DNA of 64,000 nucleotides from Pseudomaricurvus alkylphenolicus (GCF_011683955.1 NZ_JAAQPI010000008.1:248001-312000); one strand, 5' to 3'. Shown: positions 25,880 to 34,495, counted from the stretch's first letter. Notes: a model not told the origin generated them from the letters alone. Numbers and translations are program-made.

Positions 25880-27850
25880 ATGATGAATTTGTTTACCTCA
25901 CTGCGCGGCTATAGCGTTGCGGCCAGTGTTACCTTGCTGGTGGTGGTCACGGCGCTGCTGCAAATGGCGCCCGCCTGGCGTATCGATCTGACTGAAGAGG
26001 AACTCTATACCCTGGGGCAAGGCTCAAAGCAGCTGGTGGCGGATATTGAAGAACCGCTGGTGATGAAGTTTTTCTTTTCTGAGTCCGTTGCGCGGGAATT
26101 GCCGCAGTTGCGTGACTATGCCCAGCGAATTCGCGATCTGCTCACCGAATATGAAGCCTTGAATCCGGGTAAGCTGACATTGGAGATGATTGATCCGGAG
26201 CCCTTCAGTGAAGCTGAGGACGAGGCTACTCTGGCCGGGTTGCAGGGGGCCCCCGTCAGTCTGGGCGGTGACACCATGTATATGGGATTGGTGGTGGAGC
26301 GGCAGAGTCAGCAGGGACAAGAAGAGGCCGCCGGTGAAGTGATTGCTTTTTTTAATCCCGAGCGCGAACGTTTTCTCGAATACGATATCAGTCAGGTGAT
26401 TTATCGTCTTGGCAGTAACCGGCAATTAGCGGTAGGCGTTATCAGCGGCGTGCAGATGTTTGGCGGTTACGATTTTGCCAGCCGCCAGTCCACAGACCCG
26501 TGGGCGATTATAGAACAGCTTCGCGGTGTGGCTGAGGTACGCCAGATTCACGACTCCGGACTCAGTCTGATGGATGAAAATCTGGATGTATTGCTGGTTG
26601 CCCATCCGCAAAACCTCGAGGAAAAAACACTCTACGCTATCGACCAGTTTGTGCTCAGTGGTGGTCGGGCACTGGTGTTTGTGGACCCCCATGCCGAGAT
26701 CAATGCGCGCATGCCGGGCCAGGCCAGCGGATCAGAACTGGGAGAATTGCTGGCTGGCTGGGGTGTGGATTTCGATCCCGGACAAATTGTCGGTGACAGC
26801 CGCTGGGGGTTGAGAATTTCCGCTGCCAACGGGGGTGTTCCACTTCCCCATGTCGGCATCGTGGGTTTAATGGATGAGGCGATGGATCGAAACTCCATTA
26901 TTACGACGGAGTTGGACAGCATCAATGTTGCCAGCAGTGGGTATCTGTTGCAGGCAGAAGGTTCATCCACTCAATTTCAGCCATTGTTGCAGAGTTCCGA
27001 CGCAGCGGCCCTGATCGAAAGTGAACGCTACGTGTCGATTCGGGACCACGGCGAACTGTTGAACGAATTTGTGCCCACGGGTGAGCGCTATGTGCTGGCC
27101 GCAAAGATCAGTGGTGAGGCCGCCAGTGCCTTTGATGCTGCGCCGCAGCCAGAGCCGGAAAAGGAGCCAGAGCTGGATGAGCAGCCTGAACCTGAGGCGG
27201 CTGAATCGACACAAAAATCAGAAGTTGATGGCGACGAATCAGCACAGGAACCGGAAGAGACTGAGTCAGTGCCACCACATCGGGATAGTGGCAAGGTCAA
27301 CGTAATTGTGGTGGCGGATGTGGATCTGCTGAGTGATCGCCTTTGGGTACAGGTGTCCAACTTCTTTGGGCAGCAGGTAATGGTGCCCTGGGCCAATAAC
27401 GGTGACTTTGTCATCAATGCGGTGGAAAATCTGGGTGGCAGTGAGGCGCTGATCAGCCTGCGTTCCCGGGGCCAATATTCCCGTCCGTTTGATGTGGTCA
27501 ATGAGCTTCGCAGCGCAGCGGCGGAGAAGTTCAAGCAGCAAGAGCAGGTGTTGCTGCAGCGACTGGAGCAATTGGAGGCATCCATCGCCAGCCTGGCGCC
27601 AACGCCGGACCTGCAGGGCGATACCGGTGCGGCAACCTTAAGTGACGCGCAGCAGGCGGAGATCAAGGCTTTCGAGGCCCAGCGCCTTGAGACTCGCAAG
27701 CAATTGCGTCAGGTGCAGCACCAGCTCAACGAGTCAATTGATGCACTGGAAGCCCGTCTGCGCTGGATCAATATTGCGCTGGTTCCCGCATTGCTGATGG
27801 TGCTAATGGTGGTGGTTCTTGTTTATCGCCGTCGCCAGAGCGGGCTCTGA
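25880..27850 (+). CDS. GldG-like ABC-associated auxiliary transport protein
   Basis: A 656-aa protein anchored by one N-terminal helix (about residues 12-30) and one C-terminal helix (about 632-652). The large periplasmic body begins with a DUF7088/GldG-type domain (LTEEELYTLGQGSKQLVADIEEPLVMKFFFS) followed by the ABC_transp_aux region. Residues about 418-470 are an unusually acidic Glu/Pro repeat-rich insert (PEPEKEPELDEQPEPEAAES). A coiled coil (about 550-625) precedes the last helix. The DUF4340 gene that often follows is not present here. Confidence 0.82.
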   Translation: MMNLFTSLRGYSVAASVTLLVVVTALLQMAPAWRIDLTEEELYTLGQGSKQLVADIEEPLVMKFFFSESVARELPQLRDYAQRIRDLLTEYEALNPGKLTLEMIDPEPFSEAEDEATLAGLQGAPVSLGGDTMYMGLVVERQSQQGQEEAAGEVIAFFNPERERFLEYDISQVIYRLGSNRQLAVGVISGVQMFGGYDFASRQSTDPWAIIEQLRGVAEVRQIHDSGLSLMDENLDVLLVAHPQNLEEKTLYAIDQFVLSGGRALVFVDPHAEINARMPGQASGSELGELLAGWGVDFDPGQIVGDSRWGLRISAANGGVPLPHVGIVGLMDEAMDRNSIITTELDSINVASSGYLLQAEGSSTQFQPLLQSSDAAALIESERYVSIRDHGELLNEFVPTGERYVLAAKISGEAASAFDAAPQPEPEKEPELDEQPEPEAAESTQKSEVDGDESAQEPEETESVPPHRDSGKVNVIVVADVDLLSDRLWVQVSNFFGQQVMVPWANNGDFVINAVENLGGSEALISLRSRGQYSRPFDVVNELRSAAAEKFKQQEQVLLQRLEQLEASIASLAPTPDLQGDTGAATLSDAQQAEIKAFEAQRLETRKQLRQVQHQLNESIDALEARLRWINIALVPALLMVLMVVVLVYRRRQSGL

Positions 27851-28010
27851 GGGTGACTGTCGCCTTCAAAAATTAATCTGGGGCATTGATGATTATGCCG
27901 GCAGCGGTTAAGCTAGGCGCGCCTAAAAAATGCACAGGTTGTTTGGGTGATAAACCTTTTGCCTGAAGAGGGTAAAGGCCGGGACAAATCGGGTGAGAAT
28001 GGGAGCGATG

Positions 28011-28544
28011 ATGAAATCAATGTTGGCTTTTGCGCTGTTTGCTGTAATGAGTGTCTCTTGGGCGGAAACCGCCGAAGTCTCAGACGGCGATAAGGTGGCG
28101 ACAGAGGCTGCAGCTACCGACATCGGCGCTGAGCAATCGTCTCAGTCCAGTCTGCATAGCTCACCTCAACTTACCCCACAACAACAGGCTGAAACCCTGA
28201 TTGCCGATGCCGATTGGCTGGCGCTGGTTGAAATTACTCATGTGAACAGCCTCATTAATCGCGCCATGAGCTTTACCGGCGCTCTCTCGGTCGAAGGCTA
28301 CACCTACCAAATGGCAGAGCAACGTCGCTGGAAAGGTGAAATCACACAAGGCACCGAGTTACGGGTATCTCTGCGTGATTGTCATCATAAAATGGATAAG
28401 GGCGAAACCTATCTGGTAGCTGCCCGCCATATAAGCGAGGAGCTGGTATCCGGCAGTTGTGACCAGCTGGTGGCTGTTGCTGACGCAGAGCAATTGATTG
28501 CCCATCTTGATCGCCTTATCGCTCCCAGTATCGCCAGTCGCTAA
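28011..28544 (+). CDS. Secreted NTR/TIMP-like hypothetical protein
   Basis: The start chosen is the ATG at 28011, five bases after GGGAG; upstream GTG and ATG codons (27993, 27999, 28008) are possible. The 177-aa product has a signal peptide (MKSMLAFALFAVMSVSWAE), a 40-residue low-complexity linker and then a domain of about 110 residues. The pattern is ALVEITHV...RRWKGEITQGTELRVSL..C..KMDKGETYLVAARH...SGSCDQL. The spacing of the two cysteines and the G-x-YLV motif resemble bacterial netrin-like (TIMP-fold) domains. No function is known. The gene is monocistronic. Confidence 0.6.
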   Translation: MKSMLAFALFAVMSVSWAETAEVSDGDKVATEAAATDIGAEQSSQSSLHSSPQLTPQQQAETLIADADWLALVEITHVNSLINRAMSFTGALSVEGYTYQMAEQRRWKGEITQGTELRVSLRDCHHKMDKGETYLVAARHISEELVSGSCDQLVAVADAEQLIAHLDRLIAPSIASR

Positions 28545-28628
28545 GTTCTGATGCTCTCCCGGCCGTATCTGGCGGCCGGGCCTGTTCCCCCTTTGATATC
28601 CCCCTGATGCAGTCTCCAATGGAACGCC

Positions 28629-29462
28629 ATGTCCGACAGTGCGCCAATCCCTCTGATTTGTGAGATGCCGTCGCTGCATCCGCTCGCCAGCGAGTTGCTG
28701 GAAAACCTTCCCTGCGAGTTGCTGGAGGTTGAAGACTTTAAGCAGTTCAGCCGGCACGCCGAATACCCTTATGCGCTGATTCTGAGCGAGGGCGGGTTGG
28801 CTCTGCAGCCTCTGGGCAAAAAAGCTCCGGGGCCTGTTCGTGTGGATTTTGCCGCCGGTGCCGTTGCCCACCGCCGCCATTTCGGCGGTGGCAGGGGGCA
28901 GATGATTGCCAAGGCTGTTGGCGTCAGGCCAGGTCTGAAGGTGCTTGATGCTACGGCGGGTATGGGCAAGGATGCCTTTGTCCTGGCCAGCCTGGGTTGT
29001 GAGATGACGCTGTTGGAGCGTACCCCAGTGGTGGCGGAGCTGCTTGGCGACGGATTGCGTCGTGCCCGACATAGCGAGGATGATGCGCAATTGCAGGCTA
29101 TCGCCGGTCGCATGCACCTGCATAAAGGGGATGCGCGCCTATTCCTGAGCGATTGCCAAAAGGCTGATCAGACTTTTGACGTGGTCTATCTGGACCCGAT
29201 GTTTCCCGAGCGCAGTAAGTCCGCGAGCGTCAAAAAAGACATGGCTGTATTTCATCAGTTGGTAGGGCGGGACGAAGACGCCGGCGAGCTGTTACCACTG
29301 GCCTGCGAGCTGGCCCATTATCGGGTGGTGGTCAAGCGCCCGCGTAAAGCGCCGCTTCTGGGGGGGCAGGCACCGACCTACCAGCTTAGTGGCAAAACCA
29401 GCCGCTACGATATCTACGTCAATCGCTCGTTGGACAGTTTCGAGCAGCCAATAGAAGTCTGA
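28629..29462 (+). CDS. rsmJ: 16S rRNA (guanine1516-N2)-methyltransferase RsmJ
   Basis: A 277-aa Rossmann methyltransferase. The SAM-binding motif I is [20 protein letters not shown] (about residues 100-119) and the catalytic motif IV is YLDPMFPER (about 185-193), both diagnostic of RsmJ/YhiQ. It methylates G1516 in helix 45 of 16S rRNA. The N-terminal 60 residues ([11 protein letters not shown]) and the [15 protein letters not shown] segment also match the family. Length is slightly above E. coli RsmJ (250 aa). Confidence 0.93.
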   Translation: MSDSAPIPLICEMPSLHPLASELLENLPCELLEVEDFKQFSRHAEYPYALILSEGGLALQPLGKKAPGPVRVDFAAGAVAHRRHFGGGRGQMIAKAVGVRPGLKVLDATAGMGKDAFVLASLGCEMTLLERTPVVAELLGDGLRRARHSEDDAQLQAIAGRMHLHKGDARLFLSDCQKADQTFDVVYLDPMFPERSKSASVKKDMAVFHQLVGRDEDAGELLPLACELAHYRVVVKRPRKAPLLGGQAPTYQLSGKTSRYDIYVNRSLDSFEQPIEV

Positions 29463-29469
29463 CAGGCAT

Positions 29470-29736
29470 TCAACTTCTGAAGAAGTTAAGAATGCGGCTG
29501 ATCAGCATCCGAATCTGCGCCAGCATGGCCAGCAAAAACCCAACCCCCACCAGCAATAAACCCACCAATGTTACCACCTCCAGAGTCACGGAGGGTGGCA
29601 GCTGCTGGTGGGCGAGGTAGACGATCACCAGGCCGGTAAAGAACAGCATGGCCCCCAACTTGAACTGGCGGAAACTCAGTTCCAGAGGGGCGCTGTAGTG
29701 ATTCTTCAGCAGGGTTAACCATCGATTCTCGGGCAT
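29470..29736 (-). CDS. Small two-helix membrane protein
   Basis: An 88-aa protein with two strongly hydrophobic segments (about residues 29-45 and 52-75) and a basic C-terminus. I do not recognise a family. It is convergent with rsmJ, only 7 bp away, and divergent from the hemerythrin gene. The shared spacer contains an Anr/FNR-type box that could act on either gene. The frame is clean and the hydrophobic pattern coherent, but the ribosome-binding site is weak. Confidence 0.65.
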   Translation of the reverse strand: MPENRWLTLLKNHYSAPLELSFRQFKLGAMLFFTGLVIVYLAHQQLPPSVTLEVVTLVGLLLVGVGFLLAMLAQIRMLISRILNFFRS

Positions 29737-29818
29737 GGATCATCATTCATTGAGTCTAAAAACGGCAGGGCTTAGAGCGACTTGGTTTAACTGAGGGAAG
29801 GGGCGCCCGCTCCTCCAG

Positions 29819-29832
29819 TTGATGTGCATCAA
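29819..29832. promoter_or_regulatory. FNR/Anr-type box upstream of the hemerythrin gene
   Basis: TTGATGTGCATCAA is a perfect match to the TTGAT-N4-ATCAA consensus for FNR, Anr and Dnr regulators. It lies 79 bp upstream of the hemerythrin-domain start codon and 83 bp upstream of the divergent small membrane protein gene. Oxygen- or NO-responsive control is the natural inference. Confidence 0.75.
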
Positions 29833-29911
29833 GGGCCTGAGTCCAGTCAGGGTGTAATTTTCAAAGGGTTGCTGTAATTGTTCAACCTTTGAGATTAAAG
29901 GGATATGACCT

Positions 29912-30511
29912 ATGCACCCGATTGAGAAACAACTACATAAAGATCACTACCATTTCAGCCGCTTGTTACGGTGTTTGCAGCGCCAGGTGGAGTCGTTGGA
30001 GTCGGACAGCCGGGTCGAGAATCCCCTGTCCCTGATTCTGGATGCCCTTGACTATATCAAGGTGTATCCCGAGCGTTGGCATCACCCGGTTGAGGACGTC
30101 ATTTTCGCGCATATCGCCCGCAGCCACCCACAGCACGCCAAGAAAATTGCCGCCATTCACGCTGAGCACCAGGATCTTGAACAGTCCACGAGGGATCTGG
30201 ATGCACTGTTTACCGCGATTGCCAATGACACGGTTGTGCCCATGGATCGACTGATGCGCGATTCTCGCGAGTTCCTGATGCGCCAGCTGTCCCATATTGA
30301 TCGCGAAAACGAACTGACCTACCCGCTGATGGCCGAGTGCCTCTCTGACGGGGACTGGCAGGAGCTCGAAGCCCAGATTGAGGCCGCCGACGATCCCTTG
30401 TTTGGCGATAACCTGCGACAGGAGTATATGGAGCTCTTGGACTATGTGCTGGAGTCTGAGGCGCACCAGCAAATTCAGGCCGCCATCAGCCAGCCCGCTC
30501 GAAGGATCTGA
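29912..30511 (+). CDS. Hemerythrin HHE-domain protein
   Basis: A 199-aa helical protein with the di-iron ligand pattern of hemerythrin-like cation-binding domains: H in LHKDHYHF (about residues 9-13), HHPVEDVIF (about 57-64), H/E in IHAEHQDLE (about 82-90) and HIDRENELTYP (about 130-140). Such proteins bind O2 or NO, or assist iron-sulfur repair, as YtfE does. This one lacks the N-terminal ScdA-type domain of YtfE. A C-terminal extension of about 45 residues is acidic. The perfect FNR/Anr box upstream supports a role in the response to low oxygen or NO. Confidence 0.85.
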   Translation: MHPIEKQLHKDHYHFSRLLRCLQRQVESLESDSRVENPLSLILDALDYIKVYPERWHHPVEDVIFAHIARSHPQHAKKIAAIHAEHQDLEQSTRDLDALFTAIANDTVVPMDRLMRDSREFLMRQLSHIDRENELTYPLMAECLSDGDWQELEAQIEAADDPLFGDNLRQEYMELLDYVLESEAHQQIQAAISQPARRI

Positions 30512-30523
30512 CTGGCTTTATTG

Positions 30524-30961
30524 TTAACGCGGCTCCAGGAGCTTGATAACACCGCTGGCGGTGAGTACGGGGCGGTCATCGACACTGAGTGTGCAGCGGG
30601 TAAACGCCAGTGATTTGCCCTGTCGGGTCAACTCTGCGCGGCCCATAATCAGGTCGCCCTCGCAGGAGGAGCCGATAAATTCGCTGTTGCAGCTGACGGT
30701 AACGACGCCAGGCGAATGGTGCAGAAACACAGGCATACAAAGGCAATAATCGGCAAAGCTCATCAGCACGCCGCCATGAGTGGAGCCGCCCATATTGCAG
30801 TGGTGCGCCTTTACGCGAAAAGCGCCCTCCAGAAACATTTCACCACCCTCGTCTTCCTGCACGCGGTAGAAAAACGGGCCGAGGTAATCTTCAGCGTTAT
30901 CGCCGGCGTAATGCTGGAAACCCGAAGGTATGGCGAAGTCCGCCGGTTGATAGGCCGTCAT
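30524..30961 (-). CDS. Hotdog-fold (PaaI-like) thioesterase
   Basis: A 145-aa hotdog protein. The helix motif HCNMGGSTHGGVLMSFADY (about residues 53-71) is the HGG...D active-site signature of PaaI/YdiI-type acyl-CoA thioesterases. The open frame runs back into moaE, but the ATG at 30961 (MTAYQPADF) gives the family-length protein and avoids the overlap. It lies 25 bp after moaE and so is probably the last gene of the moaCDE transcript. The substrate acyl-CoA is unknown. Confidence 0.8.
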   Translation of the reverse strand: MTAYQPADFAIPSGFQHYAGDNAEDYLGPFFYRVQEDEGGEMFLEGAFRVKAHHCNMGGSTHGGVLMSFADYCLCMPVFLHHSPGVVTVSCNSEFIGSSCEGDLIMGRAELTRQGKSLAFTRCTLSVDDRPVLTASGVIKLLEPR

Positions 30962-30986
30962 GCAAAATAGTCCATTGGTGAGCCCC

Positions 30987-31439
30987 TCAATCTTTTTGCC
31001 AGCGCCTGGCGGCATCGGCATCGCTCTGGCGGGCATCCACCCAACGGTCACCATCGCGAGTCTGCTCGCGTTTCCAGAAGGGAGCCTGGGTTTTAAGAAA
31101 ATCCATGATAAATTCACAGGCGGCAAATGCATCGCCGCGGTGGGCTGAGGATACACCCACAAACACGATCTGGTCGCTGGGACGCAATTCACCCACCCGA
31201 TGAATCAGCCGTATCTGTTGGATCGACCAGCGGTCGCGTGCCTGAGCGCAGATTTTTTCAAGCACCTTCTCGGTCATGCCGGCGTAGTGTTCGAGGAACA
31301 GGGACTGGACATCGTCGCCCTGATTAAAATCCCGCATCAATCCGGTAAAGGTCACAATGGCGCCGATGGCCGGGCTGTCCTCTCGCAGTGCCGAGTATTC
31401 AGCTTGCAGGTCAAAGTCCTGCTCCTGGACGATAATCAT
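30987..31439 (-). CDS. moaE: Molybdopterin synthase catalytic subunit
   Basis: A 150-aa protein matching MoaE (E. coli 150 aa). It converts precursor Z to molybdopterin using sulfur carried on the MoaD C-terminus. Family motifs include GAIVTFTGLMRD (about residues 26-37), HRVGEL and the lysine in APFWKREQ (about 119-126) at the active site. It starts 2 bp after moaD. No moaA or moaB is in the window. Confidence 0.95.
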   Translation of the reverse strand: MIIVQEQDFDLQAEYSALREDSPAIGAIVTFTGLMRDFNQGDDVQSLFLEHYAGMTEKVLEKICAQARDRWSIQQIRLIHRVGELRPSDQIVFVGVSSAHRGDAFAACEFIMDFLKTQAPFWKREQTRDGDRWVDARQSDADAARRWQKD

Positions 31440-31441
31440 AC

Positions 31442-31696
31442 TTAACCGCCGGTCACGGGAGGGAAAAAAGCCACTTCCTCTCCGCCACTGAGTTCGGCAT
31501 TCCAGTCACAGACTTCCTGATTCACGGCGACGAACAGGCCCGGCATATTCAACGCCTGCTGCCACTTGTCACCCCGCTGGCACAGAAGGTCGCGAAGCTG
31601 ACCGACATTGGTGACCTCCTCCGGCAGCGCCAGAGACTCTTGTTGGCAGTCGAGGTCGTCCCTCAGGCGGGCGAAAAACAGCAGGTTGATCATCAC
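31442..31696 (-). CDS. moaD: Molybdopterin synthase sulfur carrier subunit
   Basis: An 84-aa ubiquitin-like protein ending in PPVTGG. The terminal Gly-Gly is adenylated and then thiocarboxylated before delivering sulfur to MoaE. Its first codon overlaps the end of moaC by 4 bp, so translation is coupled. The two leading Met codons leave a one-residue uncertainty at the start. Confidence 0.93.
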   Translation of the reverse strand: MMINLLFFARLRDDLDCQQESLALPEEVTNVGQLRDLLCQRGDKWQQALNMPGLFVAVNQEVCDWNAELSGGEEVAFFPPVTGG

Positions 31697-32196
31697 AACT
31701 TCTCCGAGGGGTTTTGGGGGGTATCGGCGACCCAGTGTCCGGATTTGCCGCCCTGTTTATCCAGCAGGCGCACAGTCTCAATCACCATGCCTTTGTCCAC
31801 GGCTTTGCACATGTCGTAAATGGTGAGGGCGGCGACGGAAGCGGCAGTGAGGGCCTCCATCTCGACACCGGTCTGGCCGCGCAGCTTGCAGGTGCTGGTG
31901 ATGTGAACGCATTGCTGTTGCGGCAGCGCTTCCAGCTCGACCTTTATCGAGGTCAGCATCAGGGGGTGACAAAGGGGGATCAGGTCGGAGCATTTTTTGG
32001 CCGCCTGGATGCCGGCGATACGGGCAACGGCAAACACATCCCCTTTTTTGTGGCCGCCTTCCATAATCAATTGCATGGTTTCGGCGTTCATACGTACAAA
32101 GGCTTCGGCGCTGGCCTGGCGTTCGGTGTCCGCCTTGGCGCCGACATCTACCATATGGGCGTGGCCCTGGCTGTCCAGGTGGGTAAATTCACTCAT
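31693..32196 (-). CDS. moaC: Cyclic pyranopterin monophosphate synthase MoaC
   Basis: A 167-aa protein matching MoaC (E. coli 161 aa). It acts after MoaA to form cyclic pyranopterin monophosphate. Conserved blocks: [37 protein letters not shown] split around residues 50-80, [24 protein letters not shown] and the catalytic Lys in DKGMVIE. It is the first gene of moaC-moaD-moaE-thioesterase on the minus strand. Confidence 0.95.
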   Translation of the reverse strand: MSEFTHLDSQGHAHMVDVGAKADTERQASAEAFVRMNAETMQLIMEGGHKKGDVFAVARIAGIQAAKKCSDLIPLCHPLMLTSIKVELEALPQQQCVHITSTCKLRGQTGVEMEALTAASVAALTIYDMCKAVDKGMVIETVRLLDKQGGKSGHWVADTPQNPSEKL

Positions 32197-32325
32197 AGAT
32201 CTAGTCAGTACTGGAATTAGCCCACCATATTACTCTGTATTGGCAGCTGATAGTACTCCCAGAGCCCGGCTGGTGGGTGAACCCACAGTCACACCGCGAC
32301 CTAAAGTAAGACCACTTTGGGGGGA

Positions 32326-33729
32326 TCAAATAATGCGCGAGTAACGTACCGGCTGCGGGGAATCCAGATAGGCATCAAAGGCCATGCAGATTCGGCGAAT
32401 CAGCAGGCGCCCATCGTCGGAAACTTCCAAACCGGCCTCGCTGCGCTTGAGCAGCTGATCGTCCAGCAAGGGCTGAAGTGATGCCAGAGCCTCGGCAAAG
32501 TAGGCCTCAAAATCAATCTCGTAAGCCCTTTCAATCGCAGCGAAATCCAGTTTGAAATGACAGATCAACTGATTGATAACCGCCTGACGCAATTGATCGT
32601 CCGCACTTAAGGTCAGCCCCTTAAAACTGGGGGCTTGCCCCTGCTCAAGCGCCTTCGAATAGCTGGGGATGTCTTTGTAGTTCTGGACGTAAATATTATC
32701 AATGGCGCTGATCGAGGAGACACCGAAGGCCAACAGATCGCAATTGCCATGGGTGGCATAGCCCTGAAAATTGCGTTGCAACAGCCCTTCGCGTTGGGCC
32801 ACAGCGAGATCATCGTCCGGTTTGGCAAAGTGATCCATGCCGATATAGACATAACCGGCTTGCTGTAACCGCTCGATAGAGTGCTCCAGCATCTGCAGTT
32901 TTTCCTGAGGTTCTGGCAGGGCCTTGGTATCGATCTGGTTCTGGCTCTTGAACAGGTGTGGCAGGTGCGCGTAGTTGAACAGCGACAAGCGTTCGGGGGC
33001 GAGTTCTATCACCTGCTCCAGAGTCTGGCTGACGCTCTCAAGGCTCTGGTAGGGCAGACCGTAAATCAGATCCATGCTCAGAGAGTGAAACCCTTCAGCC
33101 TTGGCTCGTTCGGTCAATTGGCGCACTTCTTCGTAGCTGTTAAACCGGTTAACGGCGTGCTGGACCCGGGCGTCGAAGTCTTGCACCCCCATGCTCAAGC
33201 GGTTGAATCCAATCTCTCTCAAGACACCCAGAGTGTCGGGATTGAGGCCGCCGGGATGGATTTCGATGGAGTATTCGCCGCTGTCGTCGTCGAGCAGTTG
33301 AAAGTGCTCGCGGGTGGCGGCCATCAGTTCGCGTTTTTCGTCGTCGCTGATGTAAGTGGGGGTGCCGCCACCCCAGTGCAGTTGGTGTACCGGGCGAGAG
33401 GTATCGAACTGGTTGGCGCGCAGGGCGATCTCCTGCTGCATGGCATCCAAGTAAGGGCGGGCCCGTTTTTTATTGGCGGTGACGATCTTGTTGCAGCCAC
33501 AGTAATAACAAATGGTGTCGCAGAACGGAATATGGAAATACAGTGACAGCGGGCGGGCGGCCTGGTTGCTGCGCTCAATGGCGGCGTCCACCTCCGAGGT
33601 GGGATAGTTTTCGACAAACTGCGGAGCCGTTGGGTAGGAGGTATAACGCGGGCCGGCCAGATCATATCGCTGGATCATGCCTTGGTTCCAGTGAACGGTA
33701 GTGCTGTTGCTAAATTCTTTGCTGGTCAT
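32326..33729 (-). CDS. hemN: Oxygen-independent coproporphyrinogen III oxidase
   Basis: A 467-aa radical SAM enzyme that oxidatively decarboxylates coproporphyrinogen III to protoporphyrinogen IX without O2. The [4Fe-4S] ligating motif CDTICYYC (CxxxCxxC) lies at about residues 72-79, and the SAM-binding GGGTPTY at about 121-127. The C-terminal HemN domain is complete, with a length close to the E. coli enzyme (457 aa). A TTGAC-N4-GTCAA box sits 61 bp upstream of the start and a perfect hairpin lies directly in front of the ATG. No clear ribosome-binding site is visible. Anr/FNR control of hemN is well known in Pseudomonas. Confidence 0.95.
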   Translation of the reverse strand: MTSKEFSNSTTVHWNQGMIQRYDLAGPRYTSYPTAPQFVENYPTSEVDAAIERSNQAARPLSLYFHIPFCDTICYYCGCNKIVTANKKRARPYLDAMQQEIALRANQFDTSRPVHQLHWGGGTPTYISDDEKRELMAATREHFQLLDDDSGEYSIEIHPGGLNPDTLGVLREIGFNRLSMGVQDFDARVQHAVNRFNSYEEVRQLTERAKAEGFHSLSMDLIYGLPYQSLESVSQTLEQVIELAPERLSLFNYAHLPHLFKSQNQIDTKALPEPQEKLQMLEHSIERLQQAGYVYIGMDHFAKPDDDLAVAQREGLLQRNFQGYATHGNCDLLAFGVSSISAIDNIYVQNYKDIPSYSKALEQGQAPSFKGLTLSADDQLRQAVINQLICHFKLDFAAIERAYEIDFEAYFAEALASLQPLLDDQLLKRSEAGLEVSDDGRLLIRRICMAFDAYLDSPQPVRYSRII

Positions 33730-33734
33730 GCAGT

Positions 33735-33763
33735 CTGTCGTCTGAAAAAAGTAAAGACGACAG
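33735..33763 (-). promoter_or_regulatory. Hairpin in the hemN 5' leader, abutting the start codon
   Basis: CTGTCGTCT and AGACGACAG form a perfect 9-bp stem with an 11-nt loop. Its inner edge is five bases from the hemN ATG. It occupies the place where a Shine-Dalgarno sequence would be and could restrain ribosome access or shape mRNA stability. Confidence 0.5.
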
Positions 33764-33789
33764 GGTAGTTCGTTTGCGCAAGCTTTACC

Positions 33790-33803
33790 TTGACGTGTGT
33801 CAA
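33790..33803. promoter_or_regulatory. FNR/Anr-type box upstream of hemN
   Basis: TTGACGTGTGTCAA is a fully symmetric variant of the FNR/Anr site (TTGAT-N4-ATCAA), located 61 bp upstream of the hemN ATG. This is a position compatible with class II activation. It overlaps the last codons of the upstream fetB gene. Confidence 0.65.
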
Positions 33804-34495
33804 TCCGCGTGTCGTCGGCTTAGCAGCCACAGCATCAGAGCGGCACCAGTGCCACTGGTGCCCAGGATCATGGCCATAATCATGATCTGGTAGCGAACGG
33901 CCACCAGCGGAGAAACCCCGGACAGGATCTGACCGGTCATCATGCCTGGCAATGCCACCAGGCCTACGGCCAAAAGGCCATTAATCTGGGGGATCATGGC
34001 GGCCTGGAAGGCCTGTCCCCGCGCTTCCAGGGGTGCCACGCTGCGGTCGAGTTCAGACTGGTAACGTTCCGCTGCCAGGCTAATGGCATTCATGGTGTTC
34101 GCAAAGTACATGCCGGCGAGCGGGATCAGCACATTGGGGCTGTACCACTGCTCCACACCCATCACCAACTTCAGCGACAACAACAGGTGCAGGGAAACCG
34201 CAAGACCGAGAGAGATCAGCGCCGGCTGCAGATAGCCGCTCTGGTGGCGAACAGGACGAATCGCGATCCAGCCGGCAGCCGTGATCATGACGGTCAAGAC
34301 CGCCAGGCTTAACCAGGGGGAAGGGTTCTCGAATAACACCACCAGCACATAGCCGACGCCCACCAGCTGCAGCAACATTCGGGCGCTGGCGAGCAGGACT
34401 TCATTGGCTCGGCCCTGCCAGGCAATGTATATGGCGCAAACCAAGGCGATGGGAATCAGGCACCAGCTCAGCGCTGACCAGGAAATAATCGACAT
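33800..34495 (-). CDS. fetB: FetB/YbbM-type iron export ABC permease, without adjacent ATPase
   Basis: A 231-aa membrane protein of the UPF0014 family with about seven hydrophobic helices. The conserved segment MYFANTMNAISLAAERYQSEL (about residues 130-150) and the loop PQINGLLAVGLVALPGMMTGQILSG are family hallmarks. In E. coli FetB works with the ATPase FetA to export iron and protect against oxidative stress. Here no fetA flanks it: an enoyl-CoA hydratase gene lies on the other side. The partner must be elsewhere or lost. It runs into the hemN promoter region, and read-through into hemN is possible. Confidence 0.83.
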   Translation of the reverse strand: MSIISWSALSWCLIPIALVCAIYIAWQGRANEVLLASARMLLQLVGVGYVLVVLFENPSPWLSLAVLTVMITAAGWIAIRPVRHQSGYLQPALISLGLAVSLHLLLSLKLVMGVEQWYSPNVLIPLAGMYFANTMNAISLAAERYQSELDRSVAPLEARGQAFQAAMIPQINGLLAVGLVALPGMMTGQILSGVSPLVAVRYQIMIMAMILGTSGTGAALMLWLLSRRHAD

